Positions 33,701-41,771 of a DNA stretch of 64,000 nt are shown here, piece after piece. The DNA lies in assembly GCF_000970285.1 (NCBI RefSeq), contig NZ_CP009516.1:4071036-4135035 (forward strand), read 5' to 3'. The notes beneath the pieces are model-generated. The model searched no databases. It saw only the letters and a program-made list of their open reading frames with translations, and was not told the DNA's origin. The DNA comes from Methanosarcina horonobensis HB-1 = JCM 15518 (GTDB lineage: Archaea; Halobacteriota; Methanosarcinia; Methanosarcinales; Methanosarcinaceae). Made by a program: the position numbers and the translations under genes. How positions within the stretch are numbered: the stretch's first letter is position 1; each line of letters begins with the position of its first letter.

Positions 33701-34573
33701 AAAAAGCACAGCCTTCGGATGATTGGAGAAGGAGCGAATTCGAGAGAATCTACTTTAAGGATTTTCTCAAGCAAACCCGGTACTTATTCGGCAGGAGTAC
33801 AGCTTGCAGTTTATGCAAGTGCCTGGAAGGACGAAAAGGACCTGGCAGATATATTCCTTTACTGGAACGGTTATGCGTACGGAAAAGATGTAAAAGGCAA
33901 GGTAGCTCATACCCAGCTTGCTTCAAGCCTTAAAACAGTTGATGCTACTTTTAACAAAGTGGTCAGTGATGAGTACGACCTTCTGGGCTGCTGCTGTTAC
34001 TTTGGGGTCCACGGAGGGCTTACCGCTGCTGCAAAGCAGGCTTCCGGAAAAGATGTAAGGGTTTATTTCGGAGACACAAGGGAACCCCAGCACGTTGAAG
34101 TCCGGGACATGGCTGACGAATTGCGCAGGGTAGTAAGGACCAGGCTCTTAAACCCGAAGTGGATCGAAGGTATGAAACAGCATGGGTATAAAGGTGCACA
34201 GGACATTTCGAAGAGAGTCGGAAGAGTCTACGGCTGGGAAGCTTCTACGCAGGAAGTGGACGACTGGATCTTTGATGATATAACAAAGACATTCGTGCTC
34301 GATGAAGAAATGCGCAGGTTCTTTGAAGAAAACAACCCCTATGCCCTTGAAGAGATGGCACGCCGGCTCCTTGAAGCGCAGTCAAGAGGCCTCTGGGACC
34401 CGGACCCTGAACTTCTGGAAGAACTGAAAAACTCCTACCTTGAAATAGAGAGCTGGATTGAGGAGCTGGCAGGAGAAGGAGAGTTTCAGGGAGGGGCTGT
34501 GGACATCGTGAGCTTTGAAGATGTCCCTGACTGGGATAAGAAGATGCAGGAAATCCGAAAAATCCTCAAGTGA
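30716..34573 (+). CDS. cobN: CobN-type cobaltochelatase large subunit
   Basis: 1285 residues, normal length for CobN/BchH. Conserved blocks include VQPKRGCAGARCDGKVCKIL, HVGTHGNLEFLPGKGVGLS, YIYNSDNPPEGTIAKRRS, DPRRVPTKAAWRVGQQL and LGCCCYFGVHGGLTAAAKQ. The HGNLEFLPGK segment belongs to the CobN/BchH superfamily; CobN is favoured over magnesium chelatase BchH because the organism makes corrinoids and not chlorophyll. The subunit binds the tetrapyrrole and inserts metal with help from an AAA+/VWA motor, supplied by the gene at 22610-24670. GAGGGG precedes the ATG. An alternative substrate, such as another tetrapyrrole, cannot be excluded. Confidence 0.92.
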   Translation: MKIVSVTWNSYIPTLLRAAEELGIELEAYYSKILEERPEEAESVLSACEHADAIFLYHIANPFWEDFYKRLEPLKTRIPVICVGSNPSSFTLSSVKLEIAATCFSYMIYGGEENFGSMLRYLLKEVFGAEIEAKPPKKIPWDGIYHPGAGEMFSNLQEYLNWYGPLKDKTVGMLISRTSWVNNELEIEKTLIKQFENSGLSVIPVFAYSLKDEELGSRSMEEVMESYFIKDGRPVIDCLVKLSPFFIASSKAKERDTSCAAKGIEILKKLDVPVFQPVISHYMTVEQWQESNGLSTEIGWSVALPEFEGGIEPIIIGAGKVEGDYMSRFPIQDRCSKLASRVLKWIELRKKPVNRRKVAFILHNRPCTGVEGSVGDAANLDSLESMARILNRMHKAGYDVNPPLNGKDLIETILSRKAISEFRWTPINEIVKNGGALAFVEKEEYEKFFNTLSPGVRQRIIDSWGNPPGEEVNGIPAAMVYENRIVVTGVQYENAVVCVQPKRGCAGARCDGKVCKILHDPDVPPTHQYLATYRYLENTFGADVLVHVGTHGNLEFLPGKGVGLSEDCYPDIGIGTIPHLYIYNSDNPPEGTIAKRRSLACLIDHMQTVMTAGGLYENLAELDRLLGEYEQVKHDKGRTHALKHLILDEIKKSNLDSEIKADHETPFDEIIKKAHEALGMIRNSQIHHGMHIFGQLPEGEKKVEFINSILRYDDRESVGNRVSIRRLIAELLGLDLDELLSDQSRISENGKSNGQRLEEIDSLSKDFIRTFINNQEKEPPSIIREIFTGQNFTEQNVTGQGINPVISQEAAAICKRIIDLESRIDASLEIEALLHGFEGGYIPAGPSGLIMRGREDVLPTGRNFYSLDPRRVPTKAAWRVGQQLSGVLINKHLRDENRYPENVGFYWMANDVMWADGEGMAQMMSLLGVEPVWLSNGHLKGFSIIPLKELGRPRIDVTVRVSGILRDNFPNCLEVIDEAIQAVASLDEPEEMNYPKKHSLRMIGEGANSRESTLRIFSSKPGTYSAGVQLAVYASAWKDEKDLADIFLYWNGYAYGKDVKGKVAHTQLASSLKTVDATFNKVVSDEYDLLGCCCYFGVHGGLTAAAKQASGKDVRVYFGDTREPQHVEVRDMADELRRVVRTRLLNPKWIEGMKQHGYKGAQDISKRVGRVYGWEASTQEVDDWIFDDITKTFVLDEEMRRFFEENNPYALEEMARRLLEAQSRGLWDPDPELLEELKNSYLEIESWIEELAGEGEFQGGAVDIVSFEDVPDWDKKMQEIRKILK

Positions 34574-34586
34574 GAAAGGTTGCGGA

Positions 34587-36176
34587 ATGAAAAACACAGA
34601 TTTGCTCCTTAAAGCTTTTCTCCTCCTTTTACTGGTACTTGCTTTACAGCCTGGAGCAGCCCGGGCACAGGAGGATTTTGAACCTGAAGAGATGACCGCA
34701 TTCATGCTTCAGGTCCCACATGGCGTAGAAGGGAGCGGGCTTGCAGTCGGAGGCAGCAACCTTTCAGCATATGTTTTTTTTGAGAGCTATTATAACGGAA
34801 ACATGAATGTAACACTGGAACTCGATTTACCTGAAGGCTTTATACCCCAGGATGCCTCTGTCCATTCATTTTCACTTCAGACCGAATATGAGGACTGGTA
34901 CAGGCTGGTGGATATTTATATTCCCCAGAATCTGCCTTCCGGAACCTACAACATAACTGCAACTGCAGTTATTGATGTTGATGGAAGTAAGCATGCTATT
35001 GTGCGCAGAACCCATTTCAGGGTTGCTTCAAAAGAGGAAATCACAAACGAGATTACAATTTCCGGACTGATGATACCGTCAGATGAGGACGGATATGGTG
35101 ACCCCAGTCATCCTTCCAATACTCTGATTATCAGGGAAACGTCGCCTGCTCTCAAAAAGCTGCTAAAGATCACGGATCTCAAGATCGATAGAGAAGAATT
35201 CACTTCAACCTTTATGGGAGTGGAAGTCACCAATAAAGGAGACAGTACAGTCCCTGTTGTAGTTACCTATAACATCCTTGATATCAAGACCGGAGAACCC
35301 GTAAAAGCCTTCAAGCCCACCATCATGGGAATGAACTCAGATACCTTCTGCTATGCCGCATTAACACTTCCTCCGGGCTCAAGTTCACTGGTAAGCCTTC
35401 CCCTCTATATATCCGATAATGCGATGGGAGGAGACTACCTGCTGAGGGTTGAGGTAAAACTCACGGGCAGTGACTGGGTTGCAGTAACAAGGGACCAGAA
35501 AATAACCGCGGTCTCGAGGAAATGGGGACCTATAATGATTACATTCGCTTCCACTTTACTCGGACTGACCGCAGTAAGCCTCTTTTTCTCAAGGTCAAAG
35601 GAGATAATGGACAGGTTTAAGACCCGCAACCTTGTGTTAATATCCCTTTTTGGCACCGTTTCTTTTGCAGCCATAAACCTGCCAATGACAATCCTGTGGG
35701 AGCTTTCCCATGCTATATTCGGACCTTTCAGCTTCCTGTTTACAGGGCTCTTTTATGAGATCCTTCTTTACATGCTCATTGCATCTCTTGTTGTCCTGAT
35801 CCCAAAACCCGGAGTTGTAAGCCTTTTTATGATGGTCAGGTTCCTTCTTGGAGGTTTTATAACAGGAAGCTTTACTCCGATCACTTTTATAACATTGTCT
35901 CTTAGCGCTGTGGTTCTGGAGGTAATGATGTATGTTGCAGGCATAACCGGCAAAAGTCCAGATCCGGAAAACAGGTTCAAGGTGGGTATGGTCTGCGGAA
36001 TTGCCGATATGATTGGCGGATACGTTTCTTTCAGTGTATGGATGGTGCTTTACAGGCTGTTTTACAGCAACTGGTACATAATGGCGAATATCCTGATCGA
36101 CGGATTCCTCTACACTTTCATAGGCGCATGGTTTGGAATAAGCCTCGGAAACAGGCTGAAAAAGGTGGCAGAATAA
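34587..36176 (+). CDS. ECF-transporter S-component-like protein with extracellular domain
   Basis: 529 residues from ATG 34587, 13 bases after the cobN stop; longer in-frame starts overlap cobN and are rejected. A signal peptide (LLLKAFLLLLLVLALQPG) leads to an outer region of about 300 residues with immunoglobulin-like beta repeats (NVTLELDLPEGFIPQDAS; SGTYNITATAVIDVDGS). Then come six to seven membrane helices. The C-terminal block (ELSHAIFGPFSFLFTGLFYE through GGFITGSFTPITFI) resembles YkoE-like S components of ECF importers. The next genes encode the matching double ATPase and T component. YkoEDC systems are predicted thiamine-precursor importers; here cobN linkage suggests cobalt or a corrinoid. 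The substrate is not established. Confidence 0.7.
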   Translation: MKNTDLLLKAFLLLLLVLALQPGAARAQEDFEPEEMTAFMLQVPHGVEGSGLAVGGSNLSAYVFFESYYNGNMNVTLELDLPEGFIPQDASVHSFSLQTEYEDWYRLVDIYIPQNLPSGTYNITATAVIDVDGSKHAIVRRTHFRVASKEEITNEITISGLMIPSDEDGYGDPSHPSNTLIIRETSPALKKLLKITDLKIDREEFTSTFMGVEVTNKGDSTVPVVVTYNILDIKTGEPVKAFKPTIMGMNSDTFCYAALTLPPGSSSLVSLPLYISDNAMGGDYLLRVEVKLTGSDWVAVTRDQKITAVSRKWGPIMITFASTLLGLTAVSLFFSRSKEIMDRFKTRNLVLISLFGTVSFAAINLPMTILWELSHAIFGPFSFLFTGLFYEILLYMLIASLVVLIPKPGVVSLFMMVRFLLGGFITGSFTPITFITLSLSAVVLEVMMYVAGITGKSPDPENRFKVGMVCGIADMIGGYVSFSVWMVLYRLFYSNWYIMANILIDGFLYTFIGAWFGISLGNRLKKVAE

Positions 36177-36198
36177 AAGTGGATAACAGATTAAGGTT

Positions 36199-36300
36199 GG
36201 TGCAACGAGGCCGGGTAAGATGGTACAAGGAAGCAGAATAAGACGATACAATGAGGCGGAATAAGGTGGTACAATGAGGCAGAGTAAAGGCGGTACTGTG
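36199..36300 (+). repeat. 23-base degenerate tandem repeat with an overlapping mini-ORF
   Basis: Four imperfect 23-24 base units (36199-36221, 36222-36244, 36245-36267, 36268-36291) and a partial fifth. The consensus runs GGTACAATGAGGCRGAATAA followed by three variable bases. The fourth unit supplies the start codon of the double ATPase. In the third unit an ATG at 36251 opens an 8-codon ORF (MRRNKVVQ) whose TGA overlaps that start (ATGA). Confidence 0.7.
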
Positions 36301-38004
36301 ATAGAAATCAAAGACCTGTGGTACACCTATCCAGGGAGATCGGAACCGACCTTAAAAGGGGTCAACCTGAAAATAGAAGAGGGAGAATTTGTTCTCCTGA
36401 CCGGACCTACGGGCTGCGGGAAGAGCACCTTACTGAAAACACTGAACGGCATAATTCCCCATGAGTCCGGAGGGATATTTTCAGGCAAAATAAAGATAGC
36501 AGGGATAGAGACCGGAGATTCAAACCAGACGGAGATTTCAAGGAGAGTCGGCCTTGTTTTTCAGAATCCTGATGACCAGATCTTTTCTACGACCGTTGAA
36601 GACGAGGTAGCCTTTGGGCCTGAAAACCTCTGTTTTGAGAGGCCAGAGATTGATAAAAAGGTAGAAGAAGCCCTCAAAATGGTAGGGATGTCCGGACACA
36701 GATTTGATTCCACAAATTCACTTTCAGGGGGACAGAAACAGAGAATCTGCATTGCAAGTATGCTTGCGATGATGCCCGAAGTCCTTGCCATGGACGAACC
36801 CGTAAGCCAGATGGATCCCGCAGGCACCAGGGAGATCCTGAACACTGTTAGAGAACTTAACAGGAAGCTGAAGATAACCATTCTGCTGGTTGAGCACAGG
36901 CTACATGAGCTTATGCCCTTTGCAGATAGGGTAGTCATAATGGACAGCGGAAAGATAATCTTTGACCAGCCCGCCTCAAAAGCTTTTGACCAGCTTGACG
37001 TCTTTCACAGGCTGGGTCTTCGGGTTCCCGAACCCATTGAACTCTGCCATACCCTGGGAATAAAGGCGAGTCCCTTCAGTGCAGAGGAAACATTTGCCGT
37101 GCTGAATACCGAAAACTTTAAAGAAAATACGAAAAGTTATCGAAAGTTTCCTGGCACGGAAGAAAAAGTCAATTCCTCAGGCTGCTCTATAGAAAATTCC
37201 GAACCTTTGATTTCGATCCGGAATTTATGGTCCGGCTATGATAAAAATAAGATGGTGCTTAGAGGCATAAATCTGGAAATCCGCAGGGGTGAAAGAGTTG
37301 CAGTTATGGGCACAAACGGGTCAGGCAAATCAACCCTGCTTCTGAACCTTGCAGCCATGTTTAAACCATACAAAGGAAGTGTGAAAATCTTTGGAGAGGA
37401 CGTCAGGTCAAAAAACCCATACTCTTTTGCTGGCAGGATTGGGTTCGTATTCCAGAACCCTGACCTTATGCTTTTCTGCGATTCAGCTGAGGAGGAGGCA
37501 AGTTTTGGGCCTGTTCAGTTAAAATTTGAGGATATAGAAAAAAGAGTAAGAATTTCTCTTGAAGCCATGTCAATTTTCCATCTCAGGCAGGATCTTCCCC
37601 AGTCACTGAGCAGAGGGCAGAGATTAAGGACAGCTGTCGCTTCGGTACTCTCCATAGACCCTGAACTTATACTCCTTGATGAACCCACAACAGGACAGGA
37701 TAGGGTGAATATAGAACAGATGATGGATTATTTTAAAAACAAAGGTTCAACGCTCGTATTCTGTACTCATGATATCGAAATTGCAATGCTCTATGCAACA
37801 CGAATTCTTGTGATGAACGAAGGCCAGATTATAGCGGATGGAAAGGGAAGAGATGTGATAAAGAATATAGATATCCTCAGGAAAGCATCCCTCACCCAGC
37901 CTCCAGTTGTTGAAATTGCCAACTACCTTGGAGTTGATGCCTATTCGATTACGGAACTTGTAGAGACGCTGGCTCATAGAAGTCCTGAAGTAATAAAATG
38001 TTAA
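36274..38004 (+). CDS. ECF transporter double ATPase (EcfA-EcfA fusion)
   Basis: 576 residues with two complete ABC domains. Domain 1 (residues 9-245): GPTGCGKSTLLKTLNG, VGLVFQNPDDQIFSTTVEDE, LSGGQKQRICIASML, VLAMDEPVSQMDP. Domain 2 (about 315-545): GTNGSGKSTLLLNLA, GFVFQNPDLMLFCDSAEEEA, SLSRGQRLRTAVASVLS, LILLDEPTTGQD. In domain 2 the signature is LSRGQ instead of LSGGQ, a conservative deviation. Q-loop FQNPD motifs are typical of EcfA/CbiO. A GTG at 36298 with its own ribosome-binding-like sequence is an alternative start. It powers the importer with the S and T components on either side. Confidence 0.92.
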   Translation: MRQSKGGTVIEIKDLWYTYPGRSEPTLKGVNLKIEEGEFVLLTGPTGCGKSTLLKTLNGIIPHESGGIFSGKIKIAGIETGDSNQTEISRRVGLVFQNPDDQIFSTTVEDEVAFGPENLCFERPEIDKKVEEALKMVGMSGHRFDSTNSLSGGQKQRICIASMLAMMPEVLAMDEPVSQMDPAGTREILNTVRELNRKLKITILLVEHRLHELMPFADRVVIMDSGKIIFDQPASKAFDQLDVFHRLGLRVPEPIELCHTLGIKASPFSAEETFAVLNTENFKENTKSYRKFPGTEEKVNSSGCSIENSEPLISIRNLWSGYDKNKMVLRGINLEIRRGERVAVMGTNGSGKSTLLLNLAAMFKPYKGSVKIFGEDVRSKNPYSFAGRIGFVFQNPDLMLFCDSAEEEASFGPVQLKFEDIEKRVRISLEAMSIFHLRQDLPQSLSRGQRLRTAVASVLSIDPELILLDEPTTGQDRVNIEQMMDYFKNKGSTLVFCTHDIEIAMLYATRILVMNEGQIIADGKGRDVIKNIDILRKASLTQPPVVEIANYLGVDAYSITELVETLAHRSPEVIKC

Positions 38005-38031
38005 GCGGTAAAAAGCTAAAAAGTTGAGTGT

Positions 38032-38116
38032 GAAGCGATAATTGTTGAAGTGATGAACGCTGACCCGTAGAAACGCTGAAGTGATAGTATAATGTGGTAC
38101 AGACGGCTGAAGTGAT
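38032..38116 (+). repeat. Short spaced repeat GAAGYGAT before ecfT
   Basis: GAAGYGAT occurs at 38032, 38047, 38078 and 38109; the last three are exactly 31 bases apart. The final copy acts as part of the ribosome-binding region of the T-component ATG at 38120. This resembles the repeat in the preceding intergenic gap in placing a start-proximal motif in several copies. Confidence 0.55.
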
Positions 38117-38119
38117 ATT

Positions 38120-39013
38120 ATGATAGGTGCCAGATCAATTGCAGAACCAACAATTAAAGACACGATCATTCACAGGATAGATCCCAGAGCAAAGATCCTG
38201 ATCCTGATCTCGACTGCTTTTATAGCAGTTACCCTGGACAATCCTGAGACTATGTTTTTATTATTTCTGATCGTACTCTCCGGGTTTGCACTCGCAAGGA
38301 TGCCTGCAATAAAGCTCAAAACCCTTGCTATTTTGCTCATACTTTTGATCTGGGGAACTATCTATTCTCAGGCTCTTTTTTACTCCCAGCTACCGAGGAC
38401 CGTAATTTTTACCATAATCAGTCCTGATTTTCCGGTCCTTGGCTGGCTGACAAACGGAGGGTTATTCGTATATGAAGAAGGGCTCCGGCACGGTGCTATT
38501 CAGGGCTTGAGGTCGGCTTCGATTCTTTCCCTGGGACTTTTGATGTGCTGGACCACGGATTCAAGGGATATATTAAACGGCCTTGTAGGGCTCAGGGTCC
38601 CTTATAGCGTGGCTTTTATGGTGGTCACAGCAGTCAGGTTCCTTCCGATAATAATTACCGAAGTAGCTACTGTGATAACAGTCCAGAGGCTCAGGGGGTT
38701 TAACCCGAAAAGGTTTGGGTCAGGGATCATCAAAACCTCACTTAATATACTGACTCCGACCCTTTCAAATTGTGTAAGAAGGACCGGCACCCTTGCGGTT
38801 TCCATCCAGAGCCGGGCTTTTCGGGCAAATACTGAAAGGACATACCTAAAAAAACTGAAGTTTTCGGAATTTGATAAGGCAGTGGTTACGATCTGTGTTT
38901 TTGCTGCCATAAGTATTGTGATCATAAAGCTTCTTTACAACCTGTATACAAGTGGAATTTATTATACTTCAGGTTTAAGACCTGTTTATGCAATCGCCAG
39001 GGGATACCTGTGA
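38120..39013 (+). CDS. ECF transporter T component (EcfT/CbiQ family)
   Basis: 297 residues. The amphipathic start HRIDPRAKILILISTAFIAV and the coupling-helix segments (RFLPIIITEVATVITVQRLR; NILTPTLSNCVRRTGTLAVS followed by IQSRAFRA) are typical of EcfT/CbiQ. The SRAF motif corresponds to the Ala-Arg-Gly-type coupling helices that contact the ATPases. About five or six membrane segments. Its stop overlaps the GTG start of the next ABC gene. Confidence 0.88.
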   Translation: MIGARSIAEPTIKDTIIHRIDPRAKILILISTAFIAVTLDNPETMFLLFLIVLSGFALARMPAIKLKTLAILLILLIWGTIYSQALFYSQLPRTVIFTIISPDFPVLGWLTNGGLFVYEEGLRHGAIQGLRSASILSLGLLMCWTTDSRDILNGLVGLRVPYSVAFMVVTAVRFLPIIITEVATVITVQRLRGFNPKRFGSGIIKTSLNILTPTLSNCVRRTGTLAVSIQSRAFRANTERTYLKKLKFSEFDKAVVTICVFAAISIVIIKLLYNLYTSGIYYTSGLRPVYAIARGYL

Positions 39014-39777
39014 TAGAAATCAAAAAATTATCCAGATCTTTCGGGAACCTGCGTGCTGTTGACAACCTGGACCTTGATGTGGGAAACGAGATCTTTGGGC
39101 TTCTTGGTCCCAACGGGGCAGGCAAAAGTACAACTGTAATGATGCTTACGACCCTGCTAAGACCGAACAGCGGCACCGCAAAAGTCTGCGGATACGATAT
39201 AGTAAAGGACTCAAAAAAGGTAAGGTCAAAGATAAGTTATGTCCCGCAGGACATGGCAGTGGACCGGAAGCTGACAGGCAGGGAAAATGTGCTGCTTTAT
39301 GCAAAACTCTACGGGATCCCGAACAGAGATTCAAAGGTGGATGAAGTGATCGAGATGATGGGGCTTTCGGACCGTGAAGGCGATCTTGTAGCAAAGTACT
39401 CGGGAGGAATGAGAAGGCGCCTTGAACTTGCTCAGGCACTTGTACATGAGCCTGAGGTCCTTTTCCTTGACGAACCTACCCTTGGCCTGGATGTTAGCGG
39501 CAGAAAGAAGATCTGGGAACATATCAGGATGCTGAAAGCCGAAGGAATGACTATCTTCATGACCACCCATTACCTTGAAGAGGCAGAAAAGTACTGCAAC
39601 AGAGTTGCCATTATTGATAAAGGCAGAATAGCAGCTGTCGGCTCTCCTGAAAACCTTGTAAGCTCAATCGGAGAAAATGCTTCCCTCAATGATGTTTTCC
39701 TTGAGAAAGTCAAAACCCCTGAAGAGCAGGCAGGGTTTAATTCAACTCAGTTTAGAAACCTTCTGAGGCGGAGATAA
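39010..39777 (+). CDS. ABC-2 type transporter ATPase (DrrA-like)
   Basis: 255 residues from GTG 39010, overlapping ecfT by four bases. Walker A GPNGAGKSTTVMMLTTLL, Q-loop ISYVPQDMAVDRKLTGRENV, signature YSGGMRRRLELAQALVHEPE, Walker B VLFLDEPTLGLDV. The sequence is of the DrrA/NodI exporter class and not the importer class. The partner permease begins at 39777, sharing the last base of this stop codon. The cargo is unknown. Confidence 0.92.
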   Translation: MIEIKKLSRSFGNLRAVDNLDLDVGNEIFGLLGPNGAGKSTTVMMLTTLLRPNSGTAKVCGYDIVKDSKKVRSKISYVPQDMAVDRKLTGRENVLLYAKLYGIPNRDSKVDEVIEMMGLSDREGDLVAKYSGGMRRRLELAQALVHEPEVLFLDEPTLGLDVSGRKKIWEHIRMLKAEGMTIFMTTHYLEEAEKYCNRVAIIDKGRIAAVGSPENLVSSIGENASLNDVFLEKVKTPEEQAGFNSTQFRNLLRRR

Positions 39778-40502
39778 TGAGAGCAGTATTCTATTATTTT
39801 GAAAGGGACCTTGTAAAATGGCTCAGAGGTAGAGTAACCGTTATCTCTTCGCTTGTAATGCCTGCAGCCTGGCTGGTATTTGTCGGGCTTGCCCTGCCCA
39901 CAAAGTTTACAGATAATTATCTTGAGTTTATCACTCCAGGCATCCTTGTCATGACAACTCTCTTTTCCTCCTTGCAGGGCGGATCTCTTATGATTTTCGA
40001 TAAAATACTGGGCTTTTTGAATAAGTTCCTCGCCATGCCCTCCCCGCGAGAAAGCATGCTGTACGGAAAAATCCTCTTTATCAGCGTAAGGGGCCTGCTG
40101 CAGGCAACCGTGATCCTCCTGATAGCCACGCTCCTTGGAGTAAGGGTATTGAACCCGATAAACATAATTCTGATATATTTTACATTGTTCCTGTTTTCAG
40201 TATTTTTCTCTGCCCTCTCAACTATGATAGGACTATACTTGAGTGACCACGATAGTTATTCGGCTGTAAACAGCATGATCAGCATGCCTCTGTTTTTCAC
40301 GAGCAGTGCTCTTATGCCCTATGATGTTATGCCTTCCTGGTTGAGGATACTTGCAAGGCTCAACCCGGTCAGTTACGCAATAGACAGTGCAAGAATGCTG
40401 TTCGAAGGGGGGATACCTGTTAATGGGATCATCGGCCTCGCCATAGGAGCCGGAATTATGGTACTTCTCGGGACATATCAGTTCCGAAAGGCGGTTGTGT
40501 GA
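39777..40502 (+). CDS. ABC-2 type transporter permease (DrrB-like)
   Basis: 241 residues, six membrane segments. The segments FLNKFLAMPSPRESMLYGKI, NSMISMPLFFTSSALMPYD and ARLNPVSYAIDSARMLF are those of ABC-2 permeases. It overlaps the ATPase stop by one base (TAATG), implying coupling. It is the last gene of the long rightward run that starts at 26786 and could export a product or toxic intermediate of metal/tetrapyrrole handling, though that is a guess. Confidence 0.9.
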   Translation: MRAVFYYFERDLVKWLRGRVTVISSLVMPAAWLVFVGLALPTKFTDNYLEFITPGILVMTTLFSSLQGGSLMIFDKILGFLNKFLAMPSPRESMLYGKILFISVRGLLQATVILLIATLLGVRVLNPINIILIYFTLFLFSVFFSALSTMIGLYLSDHDSYSAVNSMISMPLFFTSSALMPYDVMPSWLRILARLNPVSYAIDSARMLFEGGIPVNGIIGLAIGAGIMVLLGTYQFRKAVV

Positions 40503-40960
40503 AAAAAGATTCGGACTCTCCAGAGTTATGATTCGAGACCACAGGAAACCGAAGGTTTTCTGGAAGTTGCACTGCAAGTGCAACAGCACGAAGTCATTTT
40601 GACAAAAGAGATGTCCGCAAAAAAGAGATATGAGAAATATTTGAGAAATATTTACTTAGAATAAATATAAGAAAAATAATCTAATTTTCATATATAAAAA
40701 GATTTAATTATATTAACAAAATGGTTTTAATTTTTACGCGCAGGTATTCAGAAAAATTCTTATTTGACTACGTATAGTAAAGATTATATTCACATACGTG
40801 GATTTTATAGATAGAAAGCACTGCGAACCAAATCTTCAATTTACCGGGTATGTTTAGGCTTTAAACACCGTTTTTGGGTAAAAGAATATTAAATTTTTCA
40901 TATGTTTGCCCAATAGTTACAGGACAATACCCAGATATGAGATTTGAGGAAGGTACTAAT
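40503..40960. other. Intergenic region, no gene seen
   Basis: A/T-rich 458 bases between the ABC-2 permease and the lipoprotein gene. Several TATA-like elements (40690-40720, 40770-40800) could drive the next operon. A TTG-initiated extension from 40874 is open but is not believed. No hairpin or repeat stands out. Confidence 0.4.
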
Positions 40961-41755
40961 ATGAAGAAGTTGCTGGCTTTGATGCTACTCGTTTCAGTGA
41001 TTTTTATATCTGGCTGTGCATCGACGATAAAGACAAGCTCACCAGTCAGTCCGGAAGATCTGGCCGTGAGCATAGAACCCCTAGTAATCAAGGAGTTTAA
41101 TGAGCAGGATATTTCCGTAAATGTCTTGAATAACAACAGCACCCGGGCAATTGACTCGGTGTCTGTAAGTTCTTTTGATCCATTTACAATTGTGGGGCCA
41201 AGTTCACAGGTTAACATTCCTGCAGAAAGTAAGGCTGCTTTAAGTTTCAGGGTTATGGCTCCTTCGTTTGATAAGGTTGAAAATCCTTTGATGCTAACAC
41301 TGTCATATGCTTCGGGTATCGATGAAGAAGAAAAACCCATAATCAGGACGAAGGTCGTGCCTGTACAGACAGTTATCCTGCCTGATGCAAAACTTCAGTT
41401 TGTCGGCTTTGCCGAAGGCATGGACAAGCTGCGTGCATCTCCCCCTGTTTCTACCTGGGAAGCTAAGAAAGGTGAGAATGTCACAGTGAAATTCTCTGTA
41501 AAGAATCATGGACAAACAACTATAGCCGGAGAGTCCATGTATGTGGTAGTAGATATGGAAAACAAGCTGATTGGGAACAACTCTACTGTTAATATCACCG
41601 AAGCGATGGCAAAAGGAGGAACTTCCTATACAAGAGGTACAGAGCTCCCTATTATGAAAGATGCTCCCAATGGAGAAACTAATGTGTATGTAAATCTGAT
41701 GAAGGGAGATTACCTACTTGACTCGCAGACACTTGTACTTAAAGTAAAGCTATAA
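40961..41755 (+). CDS. Lipoprotein with beta-sandwich domains, unknown function
   Basis: 264 residues from ATG 40961, preceded by GAGGAAGGT. Signal peptide with lipobox IFISGC. Two immunoglobulin-like domains follow: residues 30-140 (LAVSIEPLVIKEFNEQDISV) and 145-264 (AKKGENVTVKFSVKNHGQTT), the second resembling CARDB-type adhesive domains. It is exported and lipid-anchored. It heads a three-gene operon with the DUF-type lipoprotein and a small membrane protein. No enzymatic motif is visible. Confidence 0.75.
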   Translation: MKKLLALMLLVSVIFISGCASTIKTSSPVSPEDLAVSIEPLVIKEFNEQDISVNVLNNNSTRAIDSVSVSSFDPFTIVGPSSQVNIPAESKAALSFRVMAPSFDKVENPLMLTLSYASGIDEEEKPIIRTKVVPVQTVILPDAKLQFVGFAEGMDKLRASPPVSTWEAKKGENVTVKFSVKNHGQTTIAGESMYVVVDMENKLIGNNSTVNITEAMAKGGTSYTRGTELPIMKDAPNGETNVYVNLMKGDYLLDSQTLVLKVKL

Positions 41756-41771
41756 TCCGGATCTGGTTCCC

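Noticed and set aside
22610-34573. Magnesium chelatase for chlorophyll synthesis
   Set aside because: A methanogen makes no chlorophyll, and the large subunit reads as CobN, so metal insertion into a corrinoid or related tetrapyrrole is more likely.
34515-34586. N-terminal extension of the S-component gene into cobN
   Set aside because: The 24 extra residues are hydrophilic and overlap cobN; the ATG at 34587 leads directly into a signal peptide.
40874-40960. TTG-started extension of the lipoprotein gene
   Set aside because: It would bury the signal peptide and lipobox inside the protein; ATG 40961 has a good ribosome-binding site.
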